Below are positions 32,667-40,774 of a stretch of 40,885 bases of DNA, one piece after another. The position numbers were made by a program, and so were the translations under genes. The stretch is from the NCBI GenBank assembly GCA_032059445.1, contig DAMCAP010000023.1, positions 1 to 40,885 of the forward strand. Direction: 5' to 3'. Origin of the DNA: DAMCAP01 sp032059445 (GTDB taxonomy: Bacteria > Bacillota > Clostridia > Oscillospirales > Ruminococcaceae). A model generated the notes under the pieces. The model was given only the letters and a program-made list of their open reading frames with translations. It did no database searches and was not told the origin of the DNA. Position 1 is the stretch's first letter. Each line of letters starts with the position of its first letter.

Positions 32667-32694
32667 GGCGACGGCAACATTCGCTGCCGTCGCC
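32667..32694 (-). terminator. Intrinsic terminator after the CD1247-type gene
   Basis: Minus strand: GGCGACGGCA pairs with TGCCGTCGCC, a perfect 10-bp GC-rich stem with an 8-nt loop, followed by TTTGCACGTTT. It lies 12 bp after the stop codon. Confidence 0.75.
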
Positions 32695-32706
32695 CATATT
32701 GTACCC

Positions 32707-33150
32707 TTATTGCTGAGAGTCTTCGTCCTCATCATCAAATGTAAACTCTAAGCTTTCGCCGCAGCCAGGGCAGCTCATCTCACCTTGTGCAACCATGTCC
32801 TCGTCAAGGTAAGTGCTATCCCCACAAGTAGGGCATACTACCTCGTACACGTCGCCATCGATTTCGTCGAAATCATCGTCGTCATGACAATCGCAGTCAC
32901 AACCACAGTCACAGTCGTCATCTTCGCACTCGTAGATTTCTTCCTCTAGAGTGTCCAGATCTTCGTCGATAAGATCAACCTGCTCCTCGAGATCTGCAAC
33001 GGAGTCCTGCACATCCGATAGCTCAAAAGCCAAATCGTCTAGTACGTCAATAATCGCAGACAGGATCTTGCCCTCCTTTGTAGTAGAGTCCAAGCCCAGT
33101 CCCTCTGCCAATCCTCTTAGATATGCAACTCTTTCTGTAGTGGTCATCAT
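32707..33150 (-). CDS. CD1247 N-terminal domain protein with Cys/Asp cluster and zinc ribbon
   Basis: A 147-residue acidic protein of unknown function. The first 70 residues (ERVAYLRGLAEGLGLDSTTKEGKIL, then a coiled coil of DVLDDLAFELSDVQDSVADLEEQVDLIDEDLDTLEEE type) match what I recall as the CD1247 N-terminal domain of Clostridia. The middle (75-96) alternates Cys and Asp, with cysteines at 75, 80, 82, 84, 86 and 88 and a histidine at 89. The end has a zinc ribbon, CPTC (106-109) and CPGC (127-130), and an acidic tail. GGGAGGG lies 5-6 bases before the ATG. It is encoded between efp (75-bp gap) and apbE and has its own terminator. Metal binding is an inference. Confidence 0.78.
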   Translation of the reverse strand: MMTTTERVAYLRGLAEGLGLDSTTKEGKILSAIIDVLDDLAFELSDVQDSVADLEEQVDLIDEDLDTLEEEIYECEDDDCDCGCDCDCHDDDDFDEIDGDVYEVVCPTCGDSTYLDEDMVAQGEMSCPGCGESLEFTFDDEDEDSQQ

Positions 33151-33225
33151 TTTGCCCTCCCTTAGTATTCAAAAATTTTTATTTTAAAGAAACAGCCGAG
33201 GCTGCTCCGTCAAAATGCAATTGCC

Positions 33226-33783
33226 TTATGCTCTTTCCAGATAATCACCAGTTCTGGTGTCTACACGGATCAGATCGCCCTCTTCGATAAACAAAGGCAC
33301 CTTGATCTGTGCACCTGTCTCAAGAGTAGCAGGCTTAGAAGCATTGGTTGCGGTGTCACCCTTAAAGCCTGGGTCGGTCTGGGTAACTTTTAGCTCCACA
33401 AACAGCGGAGGCTCTACGCCAAATACCACGCCCTTGTAAGAAAGCACCTTCACATCGGTATTTTCCTTAACAAAACGGAAGTTATCGCTTAGCTTATCAG
33501 AGTTGATAGGCAGGTTTTCGTAGGTCTCGTTATCCATGAAGTAGTAGAGATCGCCATCCTGATACAGATACTGCATATCCTTTCTCTCAATGAAAGCAGT
33601 TGGGAACTTATCACTGGGGTTAAAGGTACGCTCAACCACAGAGCCTGTGATGACGTTTCTGATCTTGGTGCGTACAAAAGCAGCACCCTTACCTGGCTTT
33701 ACATGCTGAAACTCAATAATCTGAAAGACGTTGCCATCCATATCAAAGGTGACACCGTTTCTAAAATCGCCTGCAACTATCAT
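33226..33783 (-). CDS. efp: Translation elongation factor P
   Basis: A 185-residue three-domain factor that relieves ribosome stalling at proline runs. The N-terminal KOW-like domain holds the tip loop KPGKGAAF with Lys32, the residue that is modified in many bacteria; TFNPSDKF, YLYQDGDLYYFMD and the C-terminal signature KPATLETGAQIKVPLFIEEGD (first part), ending DTRTGDYLERA, are all present. AGGAGG precedes the ATG by 8 bases. It lies after the M24 peptidase gene, a common Firmicute pairing, but has its own promoter. No lysine-modifying enzyme gene (such as EpmA/B or YmfI) is in the window. Confidence 0.98.
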   Translation of the reverse strand: MIVAGDFRNGVTFDMDGNVFQIIEFQHVKPGKGAAFVRTKIRNVITGSVVERTFNPSDKFPTAFIERKDMQYLYQDGDLYYFMDNETYENLPINSDKLSDNFRFVKENTDVKVLSYKGVVFGVEPPLFVELKVTQTDPGFKGDTATNASKPATLETGAQIKVPLFIEEGDLIRVDTRTGDYLERA

Positions 33784-33819
33784 TTAAAGTCCTCCTAAGA
33801 AGTTTAATACACGACTATA

Positions 33820-33848
33820 ATCATACAGTATTTTCTTGCATTTTGCAA
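33820..33848 (-). promoter_or_regulatory. efp: Promoter of efp
   Basis: Minus strand: -35 TTGCAA (33843-33848), 17-bp spacer, -10 TATGAT (33820-33825), about 37 bp before the efp start. A second TATAAT further up (near 33866) has no -35 at a suitable distance. Confidence 0.6.
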
Positions 33849-33977
33849 TATCAATCAGAAATATTATACCGCATTTTAAAAAGATTATTGTCTAAAACCT
33901 ATAAGTTATTTTTCTAAAATGAAAGACTTTTGCAGTCGCACTATAAATTATATACAATAACCGTGAAAAAATTCCCC

Positions 33978-35051
33978 TTATTTTACGACAAACAGCTCTT
34001 TTGGGCTGTGAGTCAAGTTGATAAAGCCGTCTTCGGTGATATACACCACATCCTCTATGCGGCATCCAAAGCGCCCCTCTAGATAGATCCCCGGCTCTAC
34101 GCTCATGACCAGCCCCGGCTCTGTGATAGCGGTGCTGACGGTATTAAATCGAGGGTCTTCGTGTACCTGTAGCCCTAAAGAGTGCCCAAGCCCATGCCCA
34201 AAGCAGCCTTCATAGCCTGCCTGATAGATCACATCCCGCGCTGCCTTATCAACTTCTGCACAAGGGATCCCGGGCCTGATCGCCGCCAGCGCGGCAAGCT
34301 GCGCCTTTAATACCGTATCATATACCCGCTTCTGCTCCTCGCCGATCTGCCCGATTGCCACTGTGCGGGTCATGTCTGATACATAGCCATCGATCTTGAC
34401 ACCGAAGTCCATGGTAAACAGATCGCCCATCTCCAGCTTCTTGGTGGTAGGTACTCCGTGAGGTAGTGAAGAATTAATTCCCGACACTGCAATAATATCA
34501 AAGGCATCTCCCTCAGACCCTGCCAGCCTGCTGAAGTGATGGATCTCCATCGCTACCTCCAGCTCGGTTTTACCTGGCTTGATAAAGTCAAGGATGTGGG
34601 TAAAGGTGCGATCTGCCAGATTCTGTGCCTGCTGCATGATCGCCAACTCCTGCCTGCTCTTGTATCTGCGCTGCTTCATGATTAGATCATCTACCCTACT
34701 ATCTAGCACCAGCTGAGCCTCGGTAAACATCCTACTGTACTCAAGATAAGCGCCCACAGTAAAGTAACTGCTCTCGATGCCGATGGTCTTTAAATTATGA
34801 CGCTTTGCGATCTCATCTAGCTGCTCGCCTAGTTTCCCCTGTAAAATTACCTCGCAGTCCTTGATGCCTCGCTTGGCAAGCTCGATGTAACGGAAGTCGA
34901 TGATGAAATAGGCTTTTTCACGGGTAATCAGCAGAGTGCCTGCGCTGGAACGAAGCCCTGTATAGTATCGTCTGTTAAGGGCTGATGTAATCAATACAGC
35001 ATCATATTCCTGGGGGAGCATCGAGATCAGTGCGGTCATTCTTTGGGTCAT
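33978..35051 (-). CDS. M24-family Xaa-Pro aminopeptidase/dipeptidase
   Basis: A 357-residue cytoplasmic metallopeptidase that removes residues N-terminal to proline. It has a creatinase-type N-terminal domain (about 1-125) and a pita-bread catalytic domain with the two-metal ligands visible in order: DFGVKIDGYVSDMTRT (two Asp), GHGLGHSLGLQVHEDP (His), MSVEPGIY (Glu) and GCRIEDVVYIT (Glu). All five ligands are kept. The start is the ATG at 35051 with GAGGAGG 7 bases upstream; 14 upstream codons are without a site. It precedes efp by 194 bp, an order common in Firmicutes. It ends in TAA with no visible terminator. Confidence 0.94.
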   Translation of the reverse strand: MTQRMTALISMLPQEYDAVLITSALNRRYYTGLRSSAGTLLITREKAYFIIDFRYIELAKRGIKDCEVILQGKLGEQLDEIAKRHNLKTIGIESSYFTVGAYLEYSRMFTEAQLVLDSRVDDLIMKQRRYKSRQELAIMQQAQNLADRTFTHILDFIKPGKTELEVAMEIHHFSRLAGSEGDAFDIIAVSGINSSLPHGVPTTKKLEMGDLFTMDFGVKIDGYVSDMTRTVAIGQIGEEQKRVYDTVLKAQLAALAAIRPGIPCAEVDKAARDVIYQAGYEGCFGHGLGHSLGLQVHEDPRFNTVSTAITEPGLVMSVEPGIYLEGRFGCRIEDVVYITEDGFINLTHSPKELFVVK

Positions 35052-35173
35052 AGCGATTCCTCCTCGTATTGTATCATCAGATATAAATATCATTGGGCGC
35101 TTACAGAGATGTCCTCATTTTATTGATCATCCAGAGCAATAGATTCTCATGCCCAGCCTAAGCATATGGGCAA

Positions 35174-36034
35174 TTATACCTGTGCTGCGCAGATGGTGTA
35201 GTAATCTTTCATGATTGCTGCATCTTCTGCCTGCGTACCAGCCGACTCGCAGATAATCACAGCCTTGCAGTTCTTTTTGGCAGTCAGCTCACAGACTGGC
35301 TCGTAGTTAGGGCCCTACAAGGTATCTTCAAAGGTCAGATGGCGTTTCTCCCCGCCCCCTGCTGTGTACTCGATCTTGGAGAAATGAGCATGATACTCCC
35401 GTAGCCTTGATAAGCCAAGCTGATGCTCGATATAAGCAAACAGTGCCTCAAAAGCCTTGTAGTCCGATAGCTGCCCAAAGGTCCTTGCGTTAAGATGCCC
35501 AAAATCGATACAAGGGATCATGCGCTCATCCAGCTTACATAGCTCCACTACTTCTTCCAGAGTGCCCAGCTGGTTGACCTTCCCCATTGTTTCGGGGCAG
35601 ATGCGGATATGGGAGAGCCCCTCCTCATCCAGCGCTTTTAAAGCCAGCAGCATGGTATCTTTTGCAAGGTCGAGGGCCTGCTCCCGCGTCATCTTTGAGC
35701 AGCTCCCCGAGTGGACGATGATCCGATCGCCACCCATAGCGTGTACAGCTCGAGCTGACTGGAGGATATACTGGATGCTGCCTAGCCGCTTCTCCTCTTC
35801 AAGGCTCGAGAGAGATATATAATAAGGTGCGTGAAGCGAGAGCTTGATATCAAGTTTACGGGCAGCTTCACCCAGCTCACCAGCGGCTTTTTGAGAGATT
35901 TTAACCCCTCTGCCACACTGGTACTCGTATGCATTAAGCCCCATTTCACTTAGATACTTCGGAATCTGTAATGATGTTTTATAGCCTTTTGCTGTGAAGC
36001 TATCGGAATTCCCCGCAGGACCAAACCTTGTCAT
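35174..36034 (-). pseudogene. Endonuclease IV-like TIM-barrel protein interrupted by an in-frame TAG
   Basis: The gene codes for an AP-endonuclease-2-type TIM barrel (family of endonuclease IV/Nfo). It starts with ATG at 36034 (GAGGAG 9 bases upstream): TRFGPAGNSDSF, then GLNAYEYQCGRGV, LSLHAPYYISL, IIVHSGSCSK, CPETMGK, IDFGHLNARTFG and EYHAHFSKIEY, i.e. the zinc-ligand blocks in order. After GEKRHLTFEDTL comes TAG (35315-35317), then the same frame goes on GPNYEPVCELTAKKN and CKAVIICESAGTQAEDAA to TAA at 35174. Those 46 codons match the usual family C-terminus, where a tyrosine or similar residue would replace the stop. A TAC/TAT to TAG change explains it; sequence error or readthrough remain possible. 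Without the tail the barrel loses its last strand. Confidence 0.82.
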
Positions 36035-36307
36035 ACTAATATACTCCTCATGAAATGCAACATATGCCAACTCACCGCTGGGCTTGTGCAATTATTACTT
36101 CTTAATCTACCGCAGGTAAAGCTTGATTTCCCTACACTCTTATGTATAAACACTATATATTTACAGCGCCAAAAATGAAGGAAATAACGTCTAAGAGCTG
36201 CACCCTTATTAAGAGCCCAAGGAGCACGTTAGATACCTTCGTCATAGCCGCCTAACTAATACGAACAGAAATACGATAGAGAATCAATAAAAGTAGTTTC
36301 TACATTT

Positions 36308-36336
36308 ATTATACTTGATTGCCAGTCAAAATTCAA
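36308..36336 (-). promoter_or_regulatory. Promoter for the endonuclease IV-like gene
   Basis: Minus strand: -35 TTGAAT (36331-36336), 17-bp spacer, -10 TATAAT (36308-36313). It would give a leader of about 265 nt. In that leader (36035-36300) I see no ORF with a ribosome site and no known RNA, only weak hairpins. Confidence 0.6.
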
Positions 36337-36382
36337 ACCCGCAGGAGAATTTCTCCAAAAATATATTTCGTCAAACTCTAAA

Positions 36383-36412
36383 TTGACAAGCTCCGCCGAT
36401 TCGTCCTATAAT
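36383..36412 (+). promoter_or_regulatory. Consensus promoter of the S9 peptidase gene
   Basis: Plus strand: TTGACA (36383-36388), 18-bp spacer, TATAAT (36407-36412); both boxes are perfect. It lies 48 bp before the start codon and diverges from the promoter at 36308-36336. Confidence 0.8.
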
Positions 36413-36459
36413 GATGGTAAAATGATCCTGCGCAGCACCATAAATGAAAGGGGCATATT

Positions 36460-38448
36460 ATGAAAAAAATCGAGATCACCACATTTACCCAATATAAATT
36501 CTTAAGCGAGGTACAGATTTCTCCTAACGGGAAGCATACCGCCTTTGTCGTATCCCAGATGGATCTTGACAACAACCAATACCATGCCAACATTCACCTG
36601 CTTGATCATCAAAGCCAAAAGTGCAACCAGCTTACCTCCTTTGGCGATGCCAAGAGCTTTGTGTGGAGCAAAGATAACAAGATGCTTTTTACGGCTATAC
36701 GTGAGCCCAAATATAAAAAGAAGCTAGACGCCGGAGAAGAGATTAGCTGCTTTTATGAGATCTCCCCCACAGGCGGCGAAGCCTCGCTGGCTTTTACCAT
36801 ACCCCTTAAGGTTACCAAGCTGATCCCTATTACGGAGGAGCTTTTTGCTCTGACTGCTACCTGCGACTACACCCGCCCCGACCTGACCCTGATGGATCAA
36901 GCCGAGCGCGCAGCTGCCCTAAGCCAGCACAAGAGCAAGACCCATGTGGTATTTGACGAGCTACCCTTCTGGGCAAACGGTAAAGGGATCGTCAACAAAA
37001 AGCGCTCCCGCCTCTACCTCTACAATCGCCGTACCGACACCCTCACAGCGCTTACCACAAGGCTTTTTGATCTTGGATCAGTAAGCGTTTCTGATAAATA
37101 CATCCTCTACTCTGGCGTAGAGTATGACACTGTAAAATCAATCTACCCAGGTCTGTATCTATATAACTTAAAAGAAGAGTACACCAAGGAGCTAATCGCG
37201 CCAAATACTACCAAAATCGGCACCTTTGATATTTTGGGTGATCAAGCCATCCTCTGCTTGAGCGATAGTATCCCTTATGGAGTCAATCAGTTCCCATTCT
37301 TTTATAAAATGGATCTGCTTACAGGTGAATACAACCTTCTGGCTCAAAATGATGCCAGTGTAGGAGGCAGCTCCGTAGGAAGTGATAGCAGGCTTGGTGG
37401 CGGCATTAGCTTTAAGGTCTGTGGTGATCGGCTTTACTATACCACCACGCTTCTAAACCATAGCTATCTACGTTACATAGATCTGAGCGGCAATATCAGC
37501 CCTACTCTCACCACCCCCGGCTCTGTTGACTGCTTTGACATAGCGGGCGACACTGTGGTCTATATCGGGATGAAGGGCAACCGGCTCACCGAGCTTTACC
37601 TGCTAAAGGATGGTACCGAAACACGCCTAAGCTCCTATAATGAGCAGATTGTTAAGGAGTATTCCGTCATTACTCCAGAGCCTATGAGCTATACAGGCAG
37701 CGATGGTCTTGAAATTTATGGCTGGGTCATGAAGCCGCTGGGATATACCGCGGGCAAGAAGTACCCCGCAATTTTAAACATCCACGGTGGTCCTAGATCA
37801 GTTTACTCCGATGTGTTTTTCCATGAGATGCAGGTCTGGGCAAATGAGGGCTACTTCGTATTTTACTCCAACCCCCGCGGCAGCGACGGCAGAGGAAATG
37901 AATTTGGCGACATCAACGGCAAATACGGTACTGTAGACTACGTAAACGTAATGGAGTTTACCGACAAGGTACTGGAGCTCTACCCCGACATTGACTCCGG
38001 CCGTTTGGGTGTTACCGGAGGCTCTTACGGCGGCTACATGACCAACTGGATCATCGGTCACACCAATCGCTTTAAGGCTGCCTGCGCACAGCGCTCGATT
38101 TCTAACTGGATCACCTATGAGGGCACCTCTGACATCGGCTATTACTTTACCGAAGATATGCTCTCTGCTACCACCCATACAAATTTAGAGGCAGTGTGGG
38201 AGGCTTCACCCATCAAGCACGCGATGAATGTAGTAACCCCCACCCTTTATCTCCAATCCCAAGAGGATTACCGCTGCTGGATGGGCGACTCGCTGCAAAT
38301 GTTTAACCTCCTCAAGCGAAGGGGTATCGACAGCAGGTATGTACTGTTTTATGGTGATAATCATGAGCTCTCTCGCTCGGGCTCTCCCAAAAACCGCGTC
38401 ACCCGCTTAGAAGAGATCAGCGGATGGTTTAATAAATACTTAAGATAA
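36460..38448 (+). CDS. S9 family serine peptidase (acylaminoacyl/dipeptidyl peptidase type)
   Basis: A 662-residue prolyl-oligopeptidase-family enzyme without signal peptide, so cytoplasmic. Residues 1 to about 390 form the beta-propeller (repeats such as FLSEVQISPNGKHTAFVVS, SFVWSKDNKMLFT, KYILYSGVEYD), and the rest is the alpha/beta-hydrolase domain: ILNIHGGPRS (oxyanion region), FVFYSNPRGSDGRG, the nucleophile elbow GGSYGG with Ser522, Asp603 in QSQEDYR and His635 in GDNHELS. The catalytic triad is therefore complete. AAAGGGG precedes the ATG by 7 bases. It is a single gene with a perfect sigma-A promoter and its own terminator, which suggests strong expression. It probably releases dipeptides or acyl-amino acids during peptide breakdown. 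Confidence 0.95.
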   Translation: MKKIEITTFTQYKFLSEVQISPNGKHTAFVVSQMDLDNNQYHANIHLLDHQSQKCNQLTSFGDAKSFVWSKDNKMLFTAIREPKYKKKLDAGEEISCFYEISPTGGEASLAFTIPLKVTKLIPITEELFALTATCDYTRPDLTLMDQAERAAALSQHKSKTHVVFDELPFWANGKGIVNKKRSRLYLYNRRTDTLTALTTRLFDLGSVSVSDKYILYSGVEYDTVKSIYPGLYLYNLKEEYTKELIAPNTTKIGTFDILGDQAILCLSDSIPYGVNQFPFFYKMDLLTGEYNLLAQNDASVGGSSVGSDSRLGGGISFKVCGDRLYYTTTLLNHSYLRYIDLSGNISPTLTTPGSVDCFDIAGDTVVYIGMKGNRLTELYLLKDGTETRLSSYNEQIVKEYSVITPEPMSYTGSDGLEIYGWVMKPLGYTAGKKYPAILNIHGGPRSVYSDVFFHEMQVWANEGYFVFYSNPRGSDGRGNEFGDINGKYGTVDYVNVMEFTDKVLELYPDIDSGRLGVTGGSYGGYMTNWIIGHTNRFKAACAQRSISNWITYEGTSDIGYYFTEDMLSATTHTNLEAVWEASPIKHAMNVVTPTLYLQSQEDYRCWMGDSLQMFNLLKRRGIDSRYVLFYGDNHELSRSGSPKNRVTRLEEISGWFNKYLR

Positions 38449-38456
38449 ATCCAAAC

Positions 38457-38499
38457 AAAAAGCAAGGGCACTGTATACGCTACAGCCCCTTGCTTTTTT
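38457..38499. terminator. Bidirectional terminator between S9 peptidase and alcohol dehydrogenase genes
   Basis: AAAAAGCAAGGG (38457-38468) pairs with CCCTTGCTTTTT (38487-38498), and CTGTA/TACAG extends the stem across a small internal loop. A and T runs at the ends serve both convergent genes. Confidence 0.85.
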
Positions 38500-38512
38500 G
38501 ATCTGTCGGCTC

Positions 38513-39528
38513 TTACCGAATATATACGATGGGCTTAATCAGGTCCTTAGGCTTCTCATCCATCAAAATAAAAGCATCTTGTATCTTGTCAAAGCCTTCA
38601 AACTTATAGTTAAGCAGCTTATCGGGAGCAACTCGACCATTGGCAATCAACGCTAACATCTTTTTGATACGCAGCGCCCCGCCGGGGCAGAAGCCGCCCT
38701 TAAGGGTAATATCTGACATCCCAAGCCCCCACTGATAAGCAGGGATATGAAACGCTTCAGCGTAATCAAAGAAGTTTACATTAGATATCACAGAGTTGGG
38801 CCTCGCTATCATTAACGCCTGGTTTAAGGTTTCTGCATTGCCGCCCGCGATAATTACCCGATCTACAGGGCCGCTCAGCGCCAAGATCTGCTTGACCAGA
38901 TCTCCATCTTTGTAGCTGATAATGTCCGTAGCGCCGTATTCACGGGCCATCTCCACGCAGTTGGGGCGAGTACCGATCGCAATGATACGACCTGCCCCTC
39001 TTAGTTTGGCTGCCGCTACCGCCATCAAGCCCACAGGCCCTATTCCAAATACCACCACAGTGTCGCCAAACTGTACTTCAGCCTGCTCTACACCATAAAA
39101 CCCTGTAGACATCATATCGACGGTCATCAATGCTGCTTCCATCGAAACTCCCTCAGGCAGCTTCACCAGATTTGCATCTGCATGATTTACTTTAAATAAC
39201 TCTGCAAAAACACCGTCGCGCTGGGAAACAAATTTAAAGCTGCTGGCCTGCTTGTCGGTATCGTGGGCGTTGTTTCCACCTTTTTGCTGTACCCCAAGTT
39301 GATTCCAGTCAGGAGTTACACAGGGTACCACCACCACATCACCGGGTTTAAAATTCTGCACCAAAGCACCTACCNNNNNNNNNNAGGGGTGGCGTGCATC
39401 ACGTGAGTATCAGAAGAACAAGGCGCGATCACTAGCGGACGCACAATCGCATCTAAAGGCCCCGGACTTGGCTTCTCCACCTCTATCCAACCATGCTTGC
39501 CTGCACCCAACGCTGCATAACCTCTCAT
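38513..39528 (-). CDS. Zinc-dependent secondary alcohol dehydrogenase (Thermoanaerobacter/C. beijerinckii type), interrupted by an assembly gap
   Basis: Both parts read on the minus strand. The N-terminal 48 codons (39385-39528, ATG with GGAGG upstream) give MRGYAALGAGKHGWIEVEKP to CSSDTHVMHATP, including zinc ligand Cys37. After ten Ns the frame resumes VGALVQNFKPGDVVVVP, and goes on through the ligand Asp in VDMMSTGFYG, the NADP-binding GIGPVGLMAVAAAKLRGAGR and GTRP, to KPKDLIKPIVYIR. This is the NADP(H) secondary-alcohol dehydrogenase type of T. brockii and C. beijerinckii, about 351 residues. About 19-20 residues, including the expected catalytic His-Glu pair of ILGHEAVG, fall in the gap, so the true gap is near 60 nt rather than 10. 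An extended -10 lies upstream. Confidence 0.88.
39375..39384. other. Assembly gap (10 N) inside the alcohol dehydrogenase gene
   Basis: Ten undetermined bases. The coding frames on either side do not join (11 nt between whole codons), and family alignment from memory asks for about 60 nt, so the run is a fixed-size placeholder. Confidence 0.9.
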
Positions 39529-39564
39529 AATCATCCTCCTCTATTTGATTTTATCTTTGATAAT

Positions 39565-39570
39565 ATTATA
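39565..39570 (-). promoter_or_regulatory. Extended -10 of the alcohol dehydrogenase gene
   Basis: TGTTATAAT on the minus strand is a perfect extended -10, 37 bp before the ATG; the -35 region is not conserved. Confidence 0.45.
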
Positions 39571-39665
39571 ACATATATTTAAGTATAATCCATGAGCATT
39601 TGATACAAAATTAACGATTTATTTTATCAGCTTACATGATGGCTTACTTATTGTACCCAATGTAA

Positions 39666-39696
39666 AAAACCCGTAATCCAATAGATTACGGGTTTT
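39666..39696. terminator. Intrinsic terminator after yqeG
   Basis: A perfect 13-bp stem (AAAACCCGTAATC at 39666-39678 with 39684-39696) and a 5-nt loop. On the minus strand it is followed by TTACATT after the stem's own T run. It lies 45 bp after the yqeG stop. Confidence 0.82.
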
Positions 39697-39741
39697 ATTA
39701 AATCAGTGCTATATTAACCCTAAGGGTAACAGATCTAGCGT

Positions 39742-40232
39742 TTACCTGCCAAACTGGCGATCATATTTTTTTAATAGACTACGCTCAAATTTTCGTTTAA
39801 GCTTAAAAAAGGGCTTTGCCTCCGGCTCGATGGGCTCTACCATGATACTGAGCATCCCCAGACATCTACCGCCCAAAATATCGGTAAAGATCTGATCACC
39901 CNNNNNNNNNNTCCTAGGTGCATTGCCTTAAGACAGCGCAGATAGCCAATCGGCAAAGGCTTCATCCCATTTGCAATATAACGAAGCCCTAATATTTCTG
40001 CAAAAGGCTCGACTCGCTCCACATGATTATTGGAGAGGGCGATTTTTTGTATGCCCGCAGCCTCTAGCCCATCAAGCCACTCCAATACCCCCTTAGAAGG
40101 TACCGGATTATCATGGGTAGTTAGTGTGTTGTCGATGTCGAGGATCACGCCTTTGATATGGTTATCGCTAAGATACTTTACAGGGATGTCAATGACCCTG
40201 TTATAAACCCTGTGCGGGTATAGAATGTTCAT
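39742..40232 (-). CDS. yqeG: YqeG-family HAD IIIA phosphatase, interrupted by an assembly gap
   Basis: A small HAD phosphatase of subclass IIIA. The N-terminal part (39912-40232, ATG with AGGAG upstream) reads NILYPHRVYNRV, motif I GVILDIDNTLTTHDNP, motif II KIALSNNHVERV and KPLPIGYLRCLKAMHLG. After ten Ns (39902-39911) the protein resumes in another frame as GDQIFTDILGGRCLGM (motif III/IV), then IEPEAKPFFKLKRKFER and LLKKYDRQFGR to TAA at 39742. Around 7-8 residues are missing, again more than the N run allows. YqeG is a conserved phosphatase of Firmicutes whose physiological substrate is not firmly known; in Bacillus it is encoded beside the ribosome-assembly GTPase gene yqeH, which is not seen here. 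Confidence 0.88.
39902..39911. other. Assembly gap (10 N) inside yqeG
   Basis: Ten undetermined bases between GCATLHLG-side and GDQIFTD-side codons. The frames do not join, so the gap length is not real; about 22-24 nt are expected. Confidence 0.85.
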
Positions 40233-40366
40233 TTTTACTCCTACTTAAAGCAAATACAATGATATTTTTAACCGTCTTCGGCAGTTTATGTGAGATCGCC
40301 TATGGCGGTGCTGAAATTGTTTCTTTGGCAAAGCAACATATAGTTTTACGTAAAATGACAAAAAAG

Positions 40367-40382
40367 CGAGCCTAGGCTCGCC
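40367..40382 (-). terminator. Intrinsic terminator after rpsU
   Basis: Minus strand: GCGAGCC-TA-GGCTCGC (40367-40382, near-perfect palindrome) followed by TTTTTT (40361-40366). It begins 15 bp after the rpsU stop. The 130 bp between it and yqeG hold no other recognised feature. Confidence 0.85.
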
Positions 40383-40397
40383 TTTTTACTCCGAAGA

Positions 40398-40574
40398 CTA
40401 CTTAAACTTACGCTTTCTAGCAGCCTCAGACTTCTTCTTACGCTTTACAGATGGCTTCTCGTAGTGCTCTCTCTTACGAACTTCCTGAAGAACACCAGCT
40501 TTTGCACACTGTCTCTTAAATCTTCTTAGAGCACTATCTAAAGACTCATTGTCTTTAACTCTTATCTCTGACAT
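40398..40574 (-). CDS. rpsU: 30S ribosomal protein bS21
   Basis: A 58-residue, highly basic protein of the small ribosomal subunit. It starts SEIRVKDNESLDSALRRFKR and continues QCAKAGVLQEVRKREHYEKPS, then a Lys/Arg-rich tail (VKRKKKSEAARKRKFK), the standard S21 layout and length. The start is the ATG at 40574, before which lie GGGAGGG and a nearer AGG; nine codons upstream of it are not S21 sequence. It is a single-gene unit with a perfect consensus promoter and a terminator. Stop is TAA or TAG immediately before 40398 on the minus strand's 3' side. Confidence 0.97.
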   Translation of the reverse strand: MSEIRVKDNESLDSALRRFKRQCAKAGVLQEVRKREHYEKPSVKRKKKSEAARKRKFK

Positions 40575-40637
40575 TTTACCTAATTCCCTCCCCACGCCCA
40601 CTGGCAGGAGTATTTATCCATAAAGGACAACACAAGT

Positions 40638-40666
40638 ATTATACAATAACATACCGCTCATGTCAA
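40638..40666 (-). promoter_or_regulatory. rpsU: Consensus promoter of rpsU
   Basis: Minus strand: TTGACA (40661-40666), 17-bp spacer, TATAAT (40638-40643). Both boxes and the spacing are ideal; the leader is about 55 nt. Confidence 0.85.
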
Positions 40667-40774
40667 GTAGATTAGGCAGTATATAGCTGCTTTTTTACAG
40701 AATTTCTTATCGTTTTTATTTCCAATTTTTATAGTATCATCCATCAGCCTCAAAGCAAAAATCCAGAAGCTACT

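Noticed and set aside
35315..35317. Pyrrolysine at the in-frame TAG
   Set aside because: TAG ends many clearly complete genes in the window, there is no pyl gene or insertion element here, and this enzyme family is not known to need pyrrolysine. Kept only as a remote alternative.
36150..36290. A passing likeness to 5S rRNA on the minus strand (GGCGGCTATGACGAAGG and AGCTCTTAGACG at about the right distance)
   Set aside because: The most conserved 5S part (the CCGAAC loop) is absent and the helices do not close. The likeness rests on memory of a consensus and short matches, so it is not called.
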